Assembly (NCBI GenBank): GCA_029204225.1 | Contig: CM055104.1 | Coordinates: 52,134,294 to 52,198,293, forward strand | DNA from: Diphasiastrum complanatum | Taxonomy: Eukaryota > Streptophyta > Lycopodiopsida > Lycopodiales > Lycopodiaceae | Direction of reading: 5' to 3' | Length of the DNA: 64,000 nucleotides | Shown here: piece after piece, positions 38,001-51,910 of the stretch | Position numbering within the stretch: position 1 is the first letter of the stretch | Layout: each line of letters opens with the position of its first letter | Program-made: the position numbers and the translations under genes | The notes under the pieces: generated by a model | What the model was told of the DNA's origin: nothing | The model's input: only the letters and a program-made list of their open reading frames with translations | The model's database searches: none

Positions 38001-41000
38001 ATCTTAATCCCATCTAACGAGATAATGTGACCCAAATATGCTACTTCTTCAACGAAGAATTCACACTTGGATTGTTTAGCATAAAGCTTATGCTTTCTGA
38101 GCAGTCGAAACACCTTTCTGAGGTGTTTTAGATGCTCCTTCCTCGTTTTGCTGTAGACGAGGATGTCATCTAAAAATACGACTACAAATTTACCCAAGTA
38201 TGGTTTGAGGACACTGTTCATCAAGGTCAGAAAGGTAGCTGGAGCATTTGTGAGTCCAAATGACTTCACCTTAAACTCATAATGCCCATGACGAGTCCTA
38301 AAGGCTGTTTTCGAGACATCTTCCGATTTTATACGGACTTGATGATATCCCGATCTGAGGTCTATTTAACTGAAAAATTTAGCCTCGTCAAGTTGATCAA
38401 ACAACTCATCTGCCCGAGGCATAGGGTACTTATTCTTTATTGTGACTTTATTGAGGGATCTGTAATCTACGCAAAGAAGCATAGACTCCTCTTTCTTTTT
38501 CACCAATAGGACTGGTGAGGCCCATGATGAACTACTGGTCTGAATTTGGCCTTTCCCAAGATAATCTGTTAACTGCCTAGTTATTTCTTCATCCTCTGTT
38601 CGGCTGACCCGATACGGAGGTTTAGAAACAGGTGCTGTACCTGGTACTAGGTTTATTACATGATCTACCTCTCTGCTAGGTGGCAAACCATGTGGCAAAT
38701 CTTCAAGAAAAACATCTTTAAATTTAGACAATAAAGTTTCTAATTTACTGATTTTCTACTGTATAGAACTAGAAATAGAAACTTCAGGAATAAACTGAAA
38801 GTCACATAAGAATACCTGATGGTCGTCGTCTCCGATAAGCTGACAGAGCTCTGAACTGCAGACCATAGGACTGTTGGGAACATCATGCTCCCCATGCAAC
38901 TGGATCTCTCGGCCTTTATGCTGAAAGTTGAGGGTGTTCTCCTGATAATTTTTGTGGAGGGAAGGTCCTAAAATGTAGAGCCAATCTCTCCCGAGAACAA
39001 TGTTTGTGCGATCCAGGTGCATTATCTGAAAGTTTATTTCATCTTGGTACCCCTGAATACCAAGATTTAAGCTACTTACCATAGTTTCCCAGATTTTCTT
39101 ATCTTCACCCTTAGCTAGTGAAACTATGTACCTATGCTGATTAGGTACTTCTGGTAGTTTAAGTTTTTTTACCAGGGTGTAGTTGATGAAATTATGGGTT
39201 GCCCCATCATCAACCATAACTCTTACTGACTGGTTACCAACTTTCCCATGCATACGTACTAGGTCATGCGGCCCAAAGCTGAAGGGTCTCGCTAGCATTG
39301 CAGAGGTCAGCTGGCAACAATGTTCATGATCTTCATGATACACTTTGATCTCGGAAGCTGCCGAGTCACTGGGGAAACTTACAGTCTAAACAAGATGAAC
39401 TTGTTTCTTATCTTTTTTATCTTTCTTAGTGAAAGGCCCTTTGGGACACTGTCTGACTGTGTGTCCCTTGCCCATACACACAAAGCACAAACGTTCTTGT
39501 TTGGCTTTCTCAAAATCTTCTCGTTTTAAGGGATGTATGAGTGAAGGGCGTTTCTGAGGAGCTTCACCTTTAAATTTATCTTCTTTCTTTCTTTTTAAAA
39601 TTTTCATTTTAAATTGAAAGTCTTTCTGAGGAGGCTGCTCAGAAAGGGGTTGCTGTGGCGCCCTCTTCCTACCCACTGAATCATCATAGATTTGAGCATA
39701 TCTGAGAGCTTGCTCAAGGGTAGTAGGCGAGTTTCTCTGGACCTCTACTTTATATTCATCTTTGAGGCCACGGACAAATCCCCTAATTTTCTGATAATCA
39801 TCCATATTTTTAATTTTCAAAATTGCCTCTCGGTATTACTGTTCTTTCCCAGGCTTCCCATGCTCTATCAAGTTCATTTTCTGGTAGGAATTCTCTTAGG
39901 AAAGCTTCTTCAAAGGCCTTCCATGACCGGGGAGTCTGCCCAGTCTCCTGGAGATTTAATCACCACTTATAGGCCATGGGCCCTAAGGAAAGACTGGCCT
40001 CAATTGCTTGCAAATGGTCAGGGGTCTGTTTAAGAGCATGAATGTTCTTCCATTTGCTGAGGAAGGTTTGTAGAATATCTGCGTTTCTATCCTTCTCTTC
40101 CCCAATAAAAGTAGGAGGCTTTAAATCTTTAAAGACACTGGGGTGAGACCGCAAAGTCTCACCCGAAACTGATGGAAGTGGAGAAGGGGACAACTGAGAA
40201 GTGGAGGGAAGGCTTCCTTCCGCGGAACTCAAAATCAAGCCTTTGAGTTCAGCGAACGAGTCGTCCACACTGGACTTGAAATTGGCTAATGCCAACTTCA
40301 GTTCATCCACCTCTGTTACCAAGTGGAGAAATTGCTCCTTGGTAACCAGTCCGTCGAGTTCTTTGGCGAACTGTTCCTGTTCTTCCGTTTCCATGGGTTC
40401 TTTCCCTTTACTGTAAGCCAAGGCTTCTGTTTCAAGTTTGTCGATGCCTCTCTCCGGGGGTTGATCAGGTCCCTGAGGAGTGGTCATTTTCAGAACTGAA
40501 AGAGAGGTACTTTAACTTCTGAAAAAAAAGTCAGAAAGACTAATTTACAACTGTACAGGGGAAAGGAAAGATGACTTAGCTGTTTCTGAGGACTGTACTT
40601 CCAAAGAAAATATGAAGAGGAACTCTCTCAGCTCTTTTACCCAAGATTTCAGACTTGCTGTCCCGGAAAATCCTAGCTTGAAGCTCCAAAACGGCGTCAA
40701 AATTTCTGGTTCCTTGAGTAGAGTAGCTCGCTGATCTGATTGCAGATGTGAGGCTCCAAAAAACGAGGCAAAGAACTCCAAAAAGTGCCAAACTTTCTTA
40801 GGTTGATAGCTGCCTACCCTCGCTGATATGACAGCAATCTAACTGGCCCGTTTTCTTCTGATTCGAGACCCAAAAAGTGTTTCAATTTCTGATTTTGGTG
40901 TCTCTCTACCCTCGCTGACTGGACAGCGATCTAATTGCTCCAAAAACCTTTGATTTTAAACCAAAAATGATTCTGAAAATCAGAATAGATGTGGGTACTA

Positions 41001-43627
41001 TCAGCGTTGGATCAGCACCCGAATACAAATGCTCTGGGCTATGGGCCTCATTGGTGCAAAATCCTCTGGCTGATCCTGTGCATCATCCCGTGGCTCATCC
41101 TGTGCACCATGTAGACCCTGCATCCCATCCCGACCTGTACCATCGAAGTCATCAGGTGTCTCATCTGGTGTGTTGTCGAAGTAACGCCCATGACTCTGTA
41201 TTGCACACATCCAAGCAGCTGCGGGACCGACATCTCAATCATTGCCCTCTACCAAGATCCTCCTCCATCAATTCGACATAACTAGGTATGCCACTGCCCC
41301 CCGCGTGTGCCCTGCCTGTCGACCGGTATGACCTGTGCCATGTGCCCCACCTCTGCCATGTGATGCACCTGTGACCCCTACCTGTGGCGTGTGCCCAACA
41401 TCGATGTGCCTCATCCCACTCTGATCTGGCAAACACAACCTGAATGGGCTCATCCTCATCCTGGTCATCCTCTGACACTGGCTCATCTGGCTCATACAAT
41501 GGTGGCTCTCGGTGATCAAGCCCAAGCTCTCTCTCTCTCTCTCTCATCTCGACAAGGTCCCTTGCTCTCTCTGCCATCAACTGTGTGCCCAAGTCATCTG
41601 CAAGCATGGGATGAATGTTGTTCGTAGGCAAGTCAACCTGGCGGTCCAAATCAGATATCTTCGTCTGCAAGGTTAAAATTGAGCATATTAGGGAAACAAC
41701 ATGATCAGGAATTGAAACCAACATATTAGTGAGACGTCAACCAATATGCTATAGGAGAATAGCCTATCACGCTCGTAATGGTTGGCAGTCTCCTGGCGAG
41801 ACGTGCGTTCTCCTGGGGAGACGTGCGTTGGTGCTACAGAACACCAACCGCTAGCTGATTCACTGACAGCCTGTTTCTTCTCCTCGTGTGAATGAGGGCC
41901 CATGTGCTCCAATTGCTCACACACGGAGGCAGCGCAATCCTGTGGTACGTGCAATGAAATGGTTTAACACATGTGCACGGGTGGAATGTCAAGCAAACGC
42001 ACTAAGGGAGGATGAGATGAGATGCATACATATGAAAGGACCCGTAGTGCAAGACGCTGTATGGAGGGATAGGTGCTACTGAACGTGGTCCACCAGGTAA
42101 TGGGGATTTGCCTCCTCACTGGATCCTGAGCAGCCGGGTGACCGAACGTGCCCATGCCGAAACGAAATGCTGCTAGCTCCTCCATGAGTCTGATAGGATC
42201 CAAACCAATGTGTGGGCCCACCCTGTAGATGTACTCAAGCCAATCCGCCTCGAGCTCCTTGTCTGCGATCTGTGTCGGAGAGAGGAAGAGGGGATGTAGT
42301 ATGTGTGCAATGCTGCGGATCCTCCTGTGAAAGTAGTTCCACCGCGTCTCCCAGATGAACTTGAGCTTGGTCATCCTGCACATGAGAGGCATGGGGTTGG
42401 AGAAAGTACAACAAAATCGAAGCAAAATACGGAAAAACGTAACATCAACAAAAAAACAAACAAGCAATCATTGAAAAGATAAAGACTAATTACATTACTA
42501 TACTGCTTACCTCTCTGGCTGCAAGATGGGCAGCTGCAGGAACTGTCCAATCCGGTTTATAAGCTCATACACCAGTCCAAGTGTGGACCCCTCGCTGTCA
42601 GCCATGTGGAGCACAATGTAGCATGGTCGAAGGAGTCCTGACAATGTTTTCGCATTCCTCCATAATTGGTCTCCCCTCACCGTGGAAGAAAAGTGCTCCC
42701 CATCCTCTCTGCGCTGAAATGTACTGGCACACCAAAGAAGCTGTGCCCTGCACCTGATCATACGGTCGATGACCATCAAGTCGAAAGCAAAGCAGTGGGG
42801 CCTGGCTTCTTGAGGTCCAATTGGCTGAACACCCGGAACATGGCTAGAACACGCCTCTTCCTGGTGACTTTTGTCACCAGGAAGAGGGCCTCACGGACAA
42901 TGGCTCTAACCCAGGGAAGTGCACCTATGTCCCCCATGAGAAGGTCTATGCCGTGTCCTCCAGGGGGTATGAAGGATGTGAGGGAACTCGGCCTCTAGCA
43001 GGACACCCATTTGAACGCAGTTGGTGGCATTGTCCGCCGTCACCACCATAACGACATGCCTATGGACAGGATGGAAGACTTGATGACATCAAACATGAAC
43101 TCTGCAGATATGACTCTCCCCCCCCTACTGCAATCCACGACCCTCAACCCCATGCAGCTGGAGACCAAGATCTTGAGGATCGGCCTCCTCTTGACATCAA
43201 TCCAGCCATCGGACATGATGTTGCAACCGTATGTGGCCCAATGGCGGCATAGAGGCTCCATCTCTCTAGAGGAGGACTCGACCCTATCTCTCAGCATGTG
43301 TGTGTGGACAACCTCTGAACTAGGGACTCTCCAGCTAGGTCTGATAGATTGTGCAAGGCAGAATGCCCTTCTGAAAGGCTCAAAGTCGGTGATGGTAAAT
43401 GGAAGGTTCAGCTCATAAATCAAACTGGCCACGGCATGTGTGGCCTCTCTATCCATGTGCGGCTGATGGGCGCCGCGAATGGTCTGCTGCCTAAGAACTC
43501 TCCCTGCTGGGCGACGGGTAGTTGACCTCCAACATGGTGCACCAACTGAGACGGGAATGGATGATGGCACGACAGGCTACTACATCTGGCATGGGATACG
43601 AAAACTGTTGGCTAGGGATGTCATCTA

Positions 43628-43659
<32 letters not shown>

Positions 43660-46600
43660 CATACCTTTGGGCCGAGGTTGATCTTATAGAGGGGGATGTG
43701 GCTACACACCATCCACAGGTGTCTGCATATGGAGATGCTTGCATTGCGGTGGGCTCTTCACAGGATCACTCACCAAGTTGTAGGTTTCCTTAAGGTAGAC
43801 AATGCATTCGTCTACCCTGGTCAGTCAGGAAATTTAACTATTGTAAGCGATTGATACCTTTGATTACTTAACACCCATGGCAATGAGTAGTGAGCTGGCC
43901 AACATGCATGTAAAGCACATTCTTATAGGGTAAACTATTCTATAGTGCGTGCACACAATGTATAAAGACAGAAGACCAACATTGATAAAGCCATGCAAAG
44001 TCTCTTTAGCTGCAACATGAAGCTTTACACAATTTGTGTGAGACAAGGCTGTTAGCGAGTCATGTGGTAGCTATAGAGAAGGCATATTATAAGGCTTGGC
44101 ATGATAGACGATTACATAAGAAAGATCTAATATCTGGAAATCTTGTTCTCATGTATAAGGCCAAATTGATGAAAGAAAAATTGAAATTTATAGGGGAAGG
44201 CTCCTTATCACATCAAAGACATTTGTCTCAAGGAGCAATAATATTGGAAGAATTGGATGAGAAACCTATGCAACACCAACTAGCGGCAGTCGCTTACGAA
44301 AGTATTGGCCGACTCAAGAGCCCTCTTAATCAGTGGAAGCAGGCATTATTATTTTCTTTGTTTTTTTCCTTCCTGTTTTCTTTACTGATTTTGGTTATTT
44401 TCTTGGAAAAAGAAAGAAAACAAAATGCAAATCATTATCAGAAAAAGTAGGAATAAAGGATTAGAACAGTCACATTTTGCAAGACAAGAATATTATGTTC
44501 CTCCTTGTGATCTCTTTGAATTTTAATCTGCACATTTTACTTGATCTTGGTACTGTTGGTGTCAAGAATCGTCACTACAAGATCAACATTTTAGCAATTT
44601 TCTTTCATGTTATCAAATGTGCAAGGTGTTCTGGAATGCAAATAAAAGTTTGCCTGTTTAATGTATGACTTATTTGCTTTTTATATTTTAAGCCAAACAG
44701 ATTCAACCATTGGGACTTGTTTTTTTTGGGCTAAAGTAGTGAAGAGACTAATATGAATGTTACGCATATGCCAAGGGTGAAAGACATGATTAAAAGCCAA
44801 TAGTATTGGAAATATGATGAGTAGCATTGCGAATGGATGGGAAAAGAATATTCATTGCTTTGTTCCATGATGTCTAATAAGAGAAGCTGCAATGCAACTA
44901 TGGGATACTGAGCTCAACCTTGCTGTTTCAACTCTCTTATTGTGACTCTCTGATTACTGTAAACAGGGGTGTACACCCTTATTCCCTACTATAAGGGGGA
45001 AAACACAGTGTTTGATGTGTCGCCGGCCTCTATTGACATTGCGGTTCGCCATGAGGCTGTGGTGATTGCAAAGCCATTTCAGGTACATATTTTTTGTTTT
45101 TATGCTCCTCAAGATGCAAGCTAAGTGTGCAAGCTCTTAGTTTATCAAATTATAATTATGTGATTAGTATTATGCAGCGTTTTGTTTTATAGTTTTATAT
45201 TTCGAGACGCATATCGTTATGTTTTTTAACTGTTACTTGGTGTGTGCACTTACGCTTAAAATCTGCATTAGAAGAAAGTATTCTAGGTTCGTAACCGTCA
45301 CGGACAGCCAATATTTGATAACTTTCATCTAAAATATTCCATCTATGTAGAAGTTCAATGAGGGATACCCATATTCTTGTCAGGATGGGCAGACTGGGTA
45401 TGGAAAATTAAATTACTAGCATATGTGGAAAGCTTGCTGAAAGTGTGAGCTTTGACTGGGTAGTGTGCTTGCATTTTGCTCTCCTTGGGATGGTGATCCA
45501 CTTTTCATGGTCATCTACAAAGCATGATGCCAACTTGGATGGCAACGTATTTAAGCCTTATGGAAATTGTTACGAAGACCTGTGCAAAGCTGGATTTCAA
45601 TTTAAACCTATCAGACATAGTCTCACATGTAAGATGCCATCTCATAGGCAGAGGCTCCAAAACTTGAAGTGTGCTATTATCAAGTTTTTAAGATTTTTAC
45701 TATTGGATCTAGCCTTCAAATTATGCGATATGTTTCTGCAAGGAGTGCATGCAGAAGGCATTTTGTGTTAGATTTTGATGACTATTCATCTGCAATCTCA
45801 CATGAATCTTGTTCCTCAAAATGATTGTTATGGAACAGAGTTATTGAAGATTCTGTCAGGTAATTTTCCCCTTGTAGAGGACTTTGAAGAGAACATAACC
45901 TTCTTGCTCAACAATCCACACCTCTGTATCAGGTAATCTTCTCCTCGTAGAGGACTTTGAAAAGAACATAACCTTCTTGCTCAATGATCCATACCACTGT
46001 TAAATTAATATCTTGTGAAAAGGGACCTATAGCAGTTTTCTCCTTCCTATGTCATAGCAAAGGAGACCTGTAAAGTCAATATTGTTCTATGGTCACCTCA
46101 TCATATGATGTAGATGCAAAATCGTACGTTACAAACTCCTCCTAGTATTCCACCTTGCAGTTGAGGTTGGTATTGAGATAGGCTCCTTGGCTCAAGAATC
46201 ATAAATAAACTGTTAGAGAGAGTTTTACTGTTCCCAAGGTTCAGCTCATCAATGCCAGCCTGCAGCAGGCATGATGCAGGGCCATCCATCGGTATATGGT
46301 TGACAGGAGAGACTATGTGCCATTTCACACTAGAGCCATCACCCACATTTTGCACCAATCATGTGCAGGGGGCGAGAAATTTGGGGGCCACTTACCATGC
46401 ATCATGCATGTTTGGCATATAGCCTCGTTCTTAAACCCCATGGTTTACAGTATACTTGCTTTGTGGACAGCCATACAGACAGCAGTCTGTGCATCTGGTT
46501 GCTATGTTGCCCCGACATTAAGAAGGCCTTTCCTCTCTAGTTAGGTTTCAAAAGGTCAATATTGTGCTATCTAAGTGCATGCCAAGGCAAGGCCCAAGGG

Positions 46601-49600
46601 ACTACTTTGATTTGTTCGTGGTTGGCCTCCTTGGGAATTCAAATAGCTGCCCTCCGGCTGATCAGTCTTAGAAGTGATTCTTTCATGTTTCCATGAAGAA
46701 TTTCATACATGGAGATGATGTTTTTGTTGTTACTTGTAAGGTTTCTAGCCTTGTCTTAAGTGAGGTGAATTGAATTAGCAGAATCTAGAATAAAGGGGCC
46801 ATAATTAGCTCACCATGCTTGGCCTATCTGGATATTGGAGTTCACAGTTGTTTTGACCAATGATGGGTAATACAATGTGGACGAGAGGCCAAAAACTTAA
46901 ATGCTCAGAGCTAGTTATCAAGGAATATGGTTTCCCTTCAAAACAGAATGCATTCTCAGTAAAGATCCAATTCCTGTGAACAGGTCCTCAGTGTTTGGTG
47001 GTGGTCCTCAGTGCCTGTTGAAGACTCGAATGGGAAGGAATTGTACTATTCATTGGCAATTGTATTTAGTGCACTGATTCCCTGTATCTCAAGTTATTTT
47101 ACCTGTTTGGTTCGATTTGCAATTTGACTGTTATAGCATCAAGAATAGAGACCTGAAAGGGTGGTTACAAGGTTAAGATTATGGTTTACCAATATGTCTA
47201 AATAAGTTCAAGGGTTTGGGTAGACCTGATGTCATTTTTTTGTTTGTGCTTTGATTGCAGGTGACAGGATTTTCAGTAGGTGGCCGTGTAGTGGATAGTT
47301 ATGGTCATGGCATAGGCAATGTGAAGTTATTTATTGATGAGACGGAAAGGACAACAACTGATGGAGAAGGGTATTACAAGCTTGATCAGGTATGTTACAT
47401 GTACAATAGTTCTAAACATCGAAGTGTTTCATTGGTCAAAATCAATTTTAGTGAGAGATAAACATAGAGAATATCCAGAGCTCATAATATCACCAAGCCA
47501 GAGTGTAGTATGTCCCTTGAGCTAGAGCAAGATTTACAACTAGATCCTTCTATTGTCAAAGCGTCACTAATCTCTCAGATTTACAGCACAGCCTTTGAGT
47601 GTAAGCATACTCAATAGCTTGGTATGACTTTTCCAGCATTTAGGATCATGCTGAGAGATTTGATCTTTGTTCACATGGTTACCAGAAAATTCAAATTGAG
47701 GTATTGCAAGGAAGATTTGAGGTGTTGAAAGGTTTTGGCTGTTTAAATCGAGTAGATCGAAGTTCAAAACATTCTGAGGAAAAGTCAGATTCACGGTTTT
47801 AGACCTTAGATAGCTGAAATTTTTCTCCTTAGACAGATGAGAACTTATGTTTTCATAGTTATATTATTTAACAAGACTCAAATATCCAACATACTACAAC
47901 GTATGTAATTGAGGGGGTGTGATAGTCTTAATCAAACAGAAGTTAAAACTAAAATTTAAAATTGGAGTTCCATTTGAACTTTCATAAGTGAAAAAAGACA
48001 CCTGTGTAACCAATGGGCAAGAATATGGAATAACGGTAAGTTATGAAAAGATTCACAAATATTAGTATCACATAAAGATCAGATATGAGACAACATAGAC
48101 TAATCCCTACAAGAATAGCTCAGAGACATCACATCAGATCATAGCCATGGCCCTACAAGCAATGGAAGGAGAAAACTGATGAGAGAGAGAGAGAGAGAGA
48201 GCTTTATTAACGCCTTTTGGGCACCCGTGGGTGCATAAGACCAAAAAGAAAATATGTACAAGCAACAATGAGAGCATCATCCATAGGAGGATGTGGCCGT
48301 AAAATGCTATAAACTAGCTACGAATGAAAGTAGAACAAAGCAGTGTTGTGTGCTAACTTTCTATGCAATAGGTGGCCGAGTGCTGTATTGGATTGAAGAA
48401 CACCTTTTGAGATGCTATTCAAGAGGAGGCCAAGTGTCAACTTTTGGATGTACTTGCTATGTCAATTATAACTCTTGATGATAGGACAAATGAGGATTCA
48501 TATTCAAGGAAAGGTATATTTGTTGAAATAAGCCCCACATCCCAGGCTAGGTATAACAGAAGAACTACAGAAAAAGTACCAATGCCCACAACCCGGGTGG
48601 AGAATAAGTACATATCAGCGAAAGTAAGTGTGAAGTGTAAGCTGAGTGGAGTGTACATTGGGCCCTGATGGAGGCAAGTGGCGACTACATCTGGCCTTTT
48701 TCGCGATGGCACAGGGATAGGAATCTCATCATTGGAGTCATCAACATGTGCTCGAGTCCGAAAGAAGCTAGTGAGAAGTAGCTGCTGGGAGTCTAACCCC
48801 AGGTGATTTGGTATAGGCAGATGAGACTGACAGAGAGTAAGCATCTCACGAACAAGAAGTCCCAAGCAACGAGCATCAAGATAGGAGACAAAATTGTGAA
48901 GTGTATGCGGACCATTGCGAAAGAGACAATAATACCTCCCTTGTATCTCATAATACAACGGACATCTGAGGAGGAAATGGGCTTCATTTTCCACCTCCTA
49001 CAACGAGAACAAGCGACATAGATGACGCTCCCGGGGGATATCCCATGCACCACCGGCCTCAATAGCAAGCTGATGAGAGAAAATGCGCAACTGCCCAAGA
49101 CGATAGCGCAGGTCGTGTGATAGGGGCTGTGAGAGATAGAGCGGCAACAATGGCAAACCAAAAGGATCCAAAGAGAGGAAATGTGTCTGGTAATAGCTCA
49201 GTCGAATGCCGGAAGGTGGAAGGGAGCTCCAAGTTTGCTGCATATATCGACGAAATAAATAGCCTTGGATATATGAATGCGTACCACGAGGAAGATCCAT
49301 GATAGAGATGCCCAGATGTCGTAAGAGATCAGACGCCTGCTGGTACCAGGATAGCTTGGCATGGGAATCAGCTAGGACACGCGAAGAAGTAACCACATCA
49401 ACTATGTATCTATCCAGGTGAGATGCACGAATCTCTTGAATCCGCTGAAGAAAAAGAATAAGGCGGAAAAAGCCCTCAAAGATGATCGGAGGAGTAGCAA
49501 ACTCAGCACATAGGATATCATGAGGGGTGGTGGTCTTGGCACGTATCATGCGACCCAACATAGTGGCCTGAATGCGGGAAATGCCTACCCAGTCCTGGAG

Positions 49601-51841
49601 AGAAAGTCTTGGCAACCAGATCTCAGAGTCATACATCACTGCTGGAACCACCCGTGTGTGAAACAACTAGCATCTAGTAGCAGGATCAAAAATATGATTC
49701 ATTGTACAACCACGCTCGAACTGGACCAATGCTGAAAGACCGGAGGAAATGTGTGCAAATGCAACCTGGCGGAAACTAAGAAGGGGCGCAGTAAACAGGA
49801 CTCCCAAGTGAGTATAAGAGGCAACAATGTCAACTTCCTGACCGTCATAGAAGAATTGATAATTGTGAAGACTTTGTCGATTGGTGTTGAAAATCAGGAT
49901 CTCGTCTTTTTTAAGTTAACAGAGAGACCCCAAGCAACACAAAACCGATGTAAGACCTGTAAGTGACACTGCAACCCTTCTGGTGAGGGAGAAAGCATAA
50001 CAATGTCATCAGCATAAAGCAGAATGGCCAGTGGGCAACCATCTCCACCTTCTTCACGAATGAGGCGCTCAAGATCATCAATATAAAGTGCAAACAACGG
50101 AGGGGACAATGGACAGGCCTGCTTGACTCCAACAGTGCTACAGATGGGAGAATACGTGCTAGAACTCTCTCATACAGAGCAACCACTGCCGCGAGAATAG
50201 AGTCGGAAAGCCAAGCTGACGTAGTCTGCTGATCAAAAGATGACGAGGAACAATATCAAAGGCCTCAGAGAGATCAAAGAAACCTGTAAATACCTTCTTG
50301 CCCATATGCTTTGCCTCCTCAATGATAGTACATAGGGTGAGGACATGATTACGAGTGCTATAACCCCGGCGGAAGCCAGCCTGGCCAGTCGCATACAATA
50401 ATCGAGAATCAGCCTCTGCCGTAACGAAGTTCTGGAGAATAGTGGCGTACAACTTGGCCATGGTATGACCAATCATAATAGTGCGATAGTTGTGGACATT
50501 CATGGCATCACCTGCTTTAAGAATGGGGTGAAGGAGATTGGTGGCCCAAGGTATGGGGAAACCATCAACGACAGAGTGGTTGAAACAACGGGCCAGAAAA
50601 GGGGAGGCAAGTTTGGCAACTGGTTTGCGGAGCTCGACTGAAAGGAGGTCAATGTCAGACGTGGTGCTTGAGTTTGCAGATGGTGGCTTCAACCTAGTCA
50701 GGAGCAAAGAGGTCACAGTGGGTAGGACGAGAAGAAAGAGAGATGGAAGGGTGAGCAGTTGTGTATAGGTTGGTTGCATAGTCGACCCAGGATTGAAGAG
50801 GGATGGGTGCAATGGATAGGGGCTTATGAAGAAAGATCCTCCCAAAAGTAGCCGAGGAAGCAGAGTGGAGGGAGCAAAGGAGGTAGGAGGAACGGGAAGA
50901 AAAGGCATCACATTCGGTTTTTGGAACTGCGGCGGCCCTCTCCACCTCTTCTACAACGGCTGATCTTGACACCTATTTGTGTTTGGCTGATTTTCTACTT
51001 TTTGCAGAGACATATGAGTCTTCCACACACCCACTTGTGCACATTTCTGGTTTTTAATGGATTTTTGCTCCACGACCTATGCTACAGGGCAGGATACTTC
51101 GGGCCTTTGGTGGATTTGCATGTTTGTACAGGTCAGTGTATACTCCTTCTATTCGGTTGGTGTCTCAGGATACTTATGGCCGTTACATTTGGCGTCAGAT
51201 TACTGCATCCTAATTGGGGCTGGACCAGGACTTGTTTGTTGCAGTGTGCTACTCTGCTCCCCACACTTTAGTGTTTATGGATTTGGGAAGTGATCCTTTT
51301 TAGGCCCTTTCTGATGGCGTTGCTAGACTCTCTCTACAGGGTTACATATTGCTTGCAGGGGACTTTAACGCACGCACAACCGCTTGCCAGACTGAGTTCT
51401 ATGCTGACAGACTCTCTTATGCCCGTTATTCTCAGGACTCATCAGCGACGGTTACGCTTTTTGGGGAACAGCTCTGAGGTTGGCTCAAGCACACGGTCTC
51501 ATCATCTTTAACGGTCTTCTTCAATGGCCATCCTCCTCTTCATTATTTGGTGGCGGTCACAGCGTAGTGGAATATTTCATTGCATCTCCTGCTTTATTGC
51601 CCTACTTGGCATCCTTCACCATCTCTACTTCGGTCCTCGCTGATCACTCTCTGCTCTACCTCTCCTTCTCCTCAGCGCCAAGTCCGCCTTCTCCTCCACC
51701 TTCCCTCTTTGTTCGACCCACCCGCTATCGTGTATACCTCCTCATCAATCTCTCTGTATCAGGAGTCATCATCAACCTCACTATCCTCTGAGTTTGGATC
51801 AAGCCGTGACCTCCTTGTGATGTGGGGCTGTATTTTAGAGT

Positions 51842-51910
<69 letters not shown>

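Larger units (their letters stand above)
22365..44966 (+). other. NOMO: Giant NOMO intron G-H, 22.6 kb, filled with transposons
   Basis: The donor GTAAGT at 22365 and the acceptor ending at 44966 are in matching phase: one base of Gly before, two after. Its content is a LINE tail, a chimeric LTR/Copia element, hAT copies in both orientations, a Gypsy relic, a third hAT copy and a Gypsy integrase scrap. 22365-23217 is plain AT-rich sequence with nothing recognised. Removal as a single intron is inferred from flanking exon continuity. Confidence 0.88.

Noticed and set aside
41525..41545. (CT)n run resembling the LINE-associated GA tracts
   Set aside because: It encodes the Arg-Glu-rich coil (REREREL) of hAT copy 3 on the minus strand and is not at a LINE end.
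45445..45771. 108-codon ORF in NOMO intron H-I
   Set aside because: No recognisable motif, no conserved partner in the window, and it lies between two well-supported NOMO exons.
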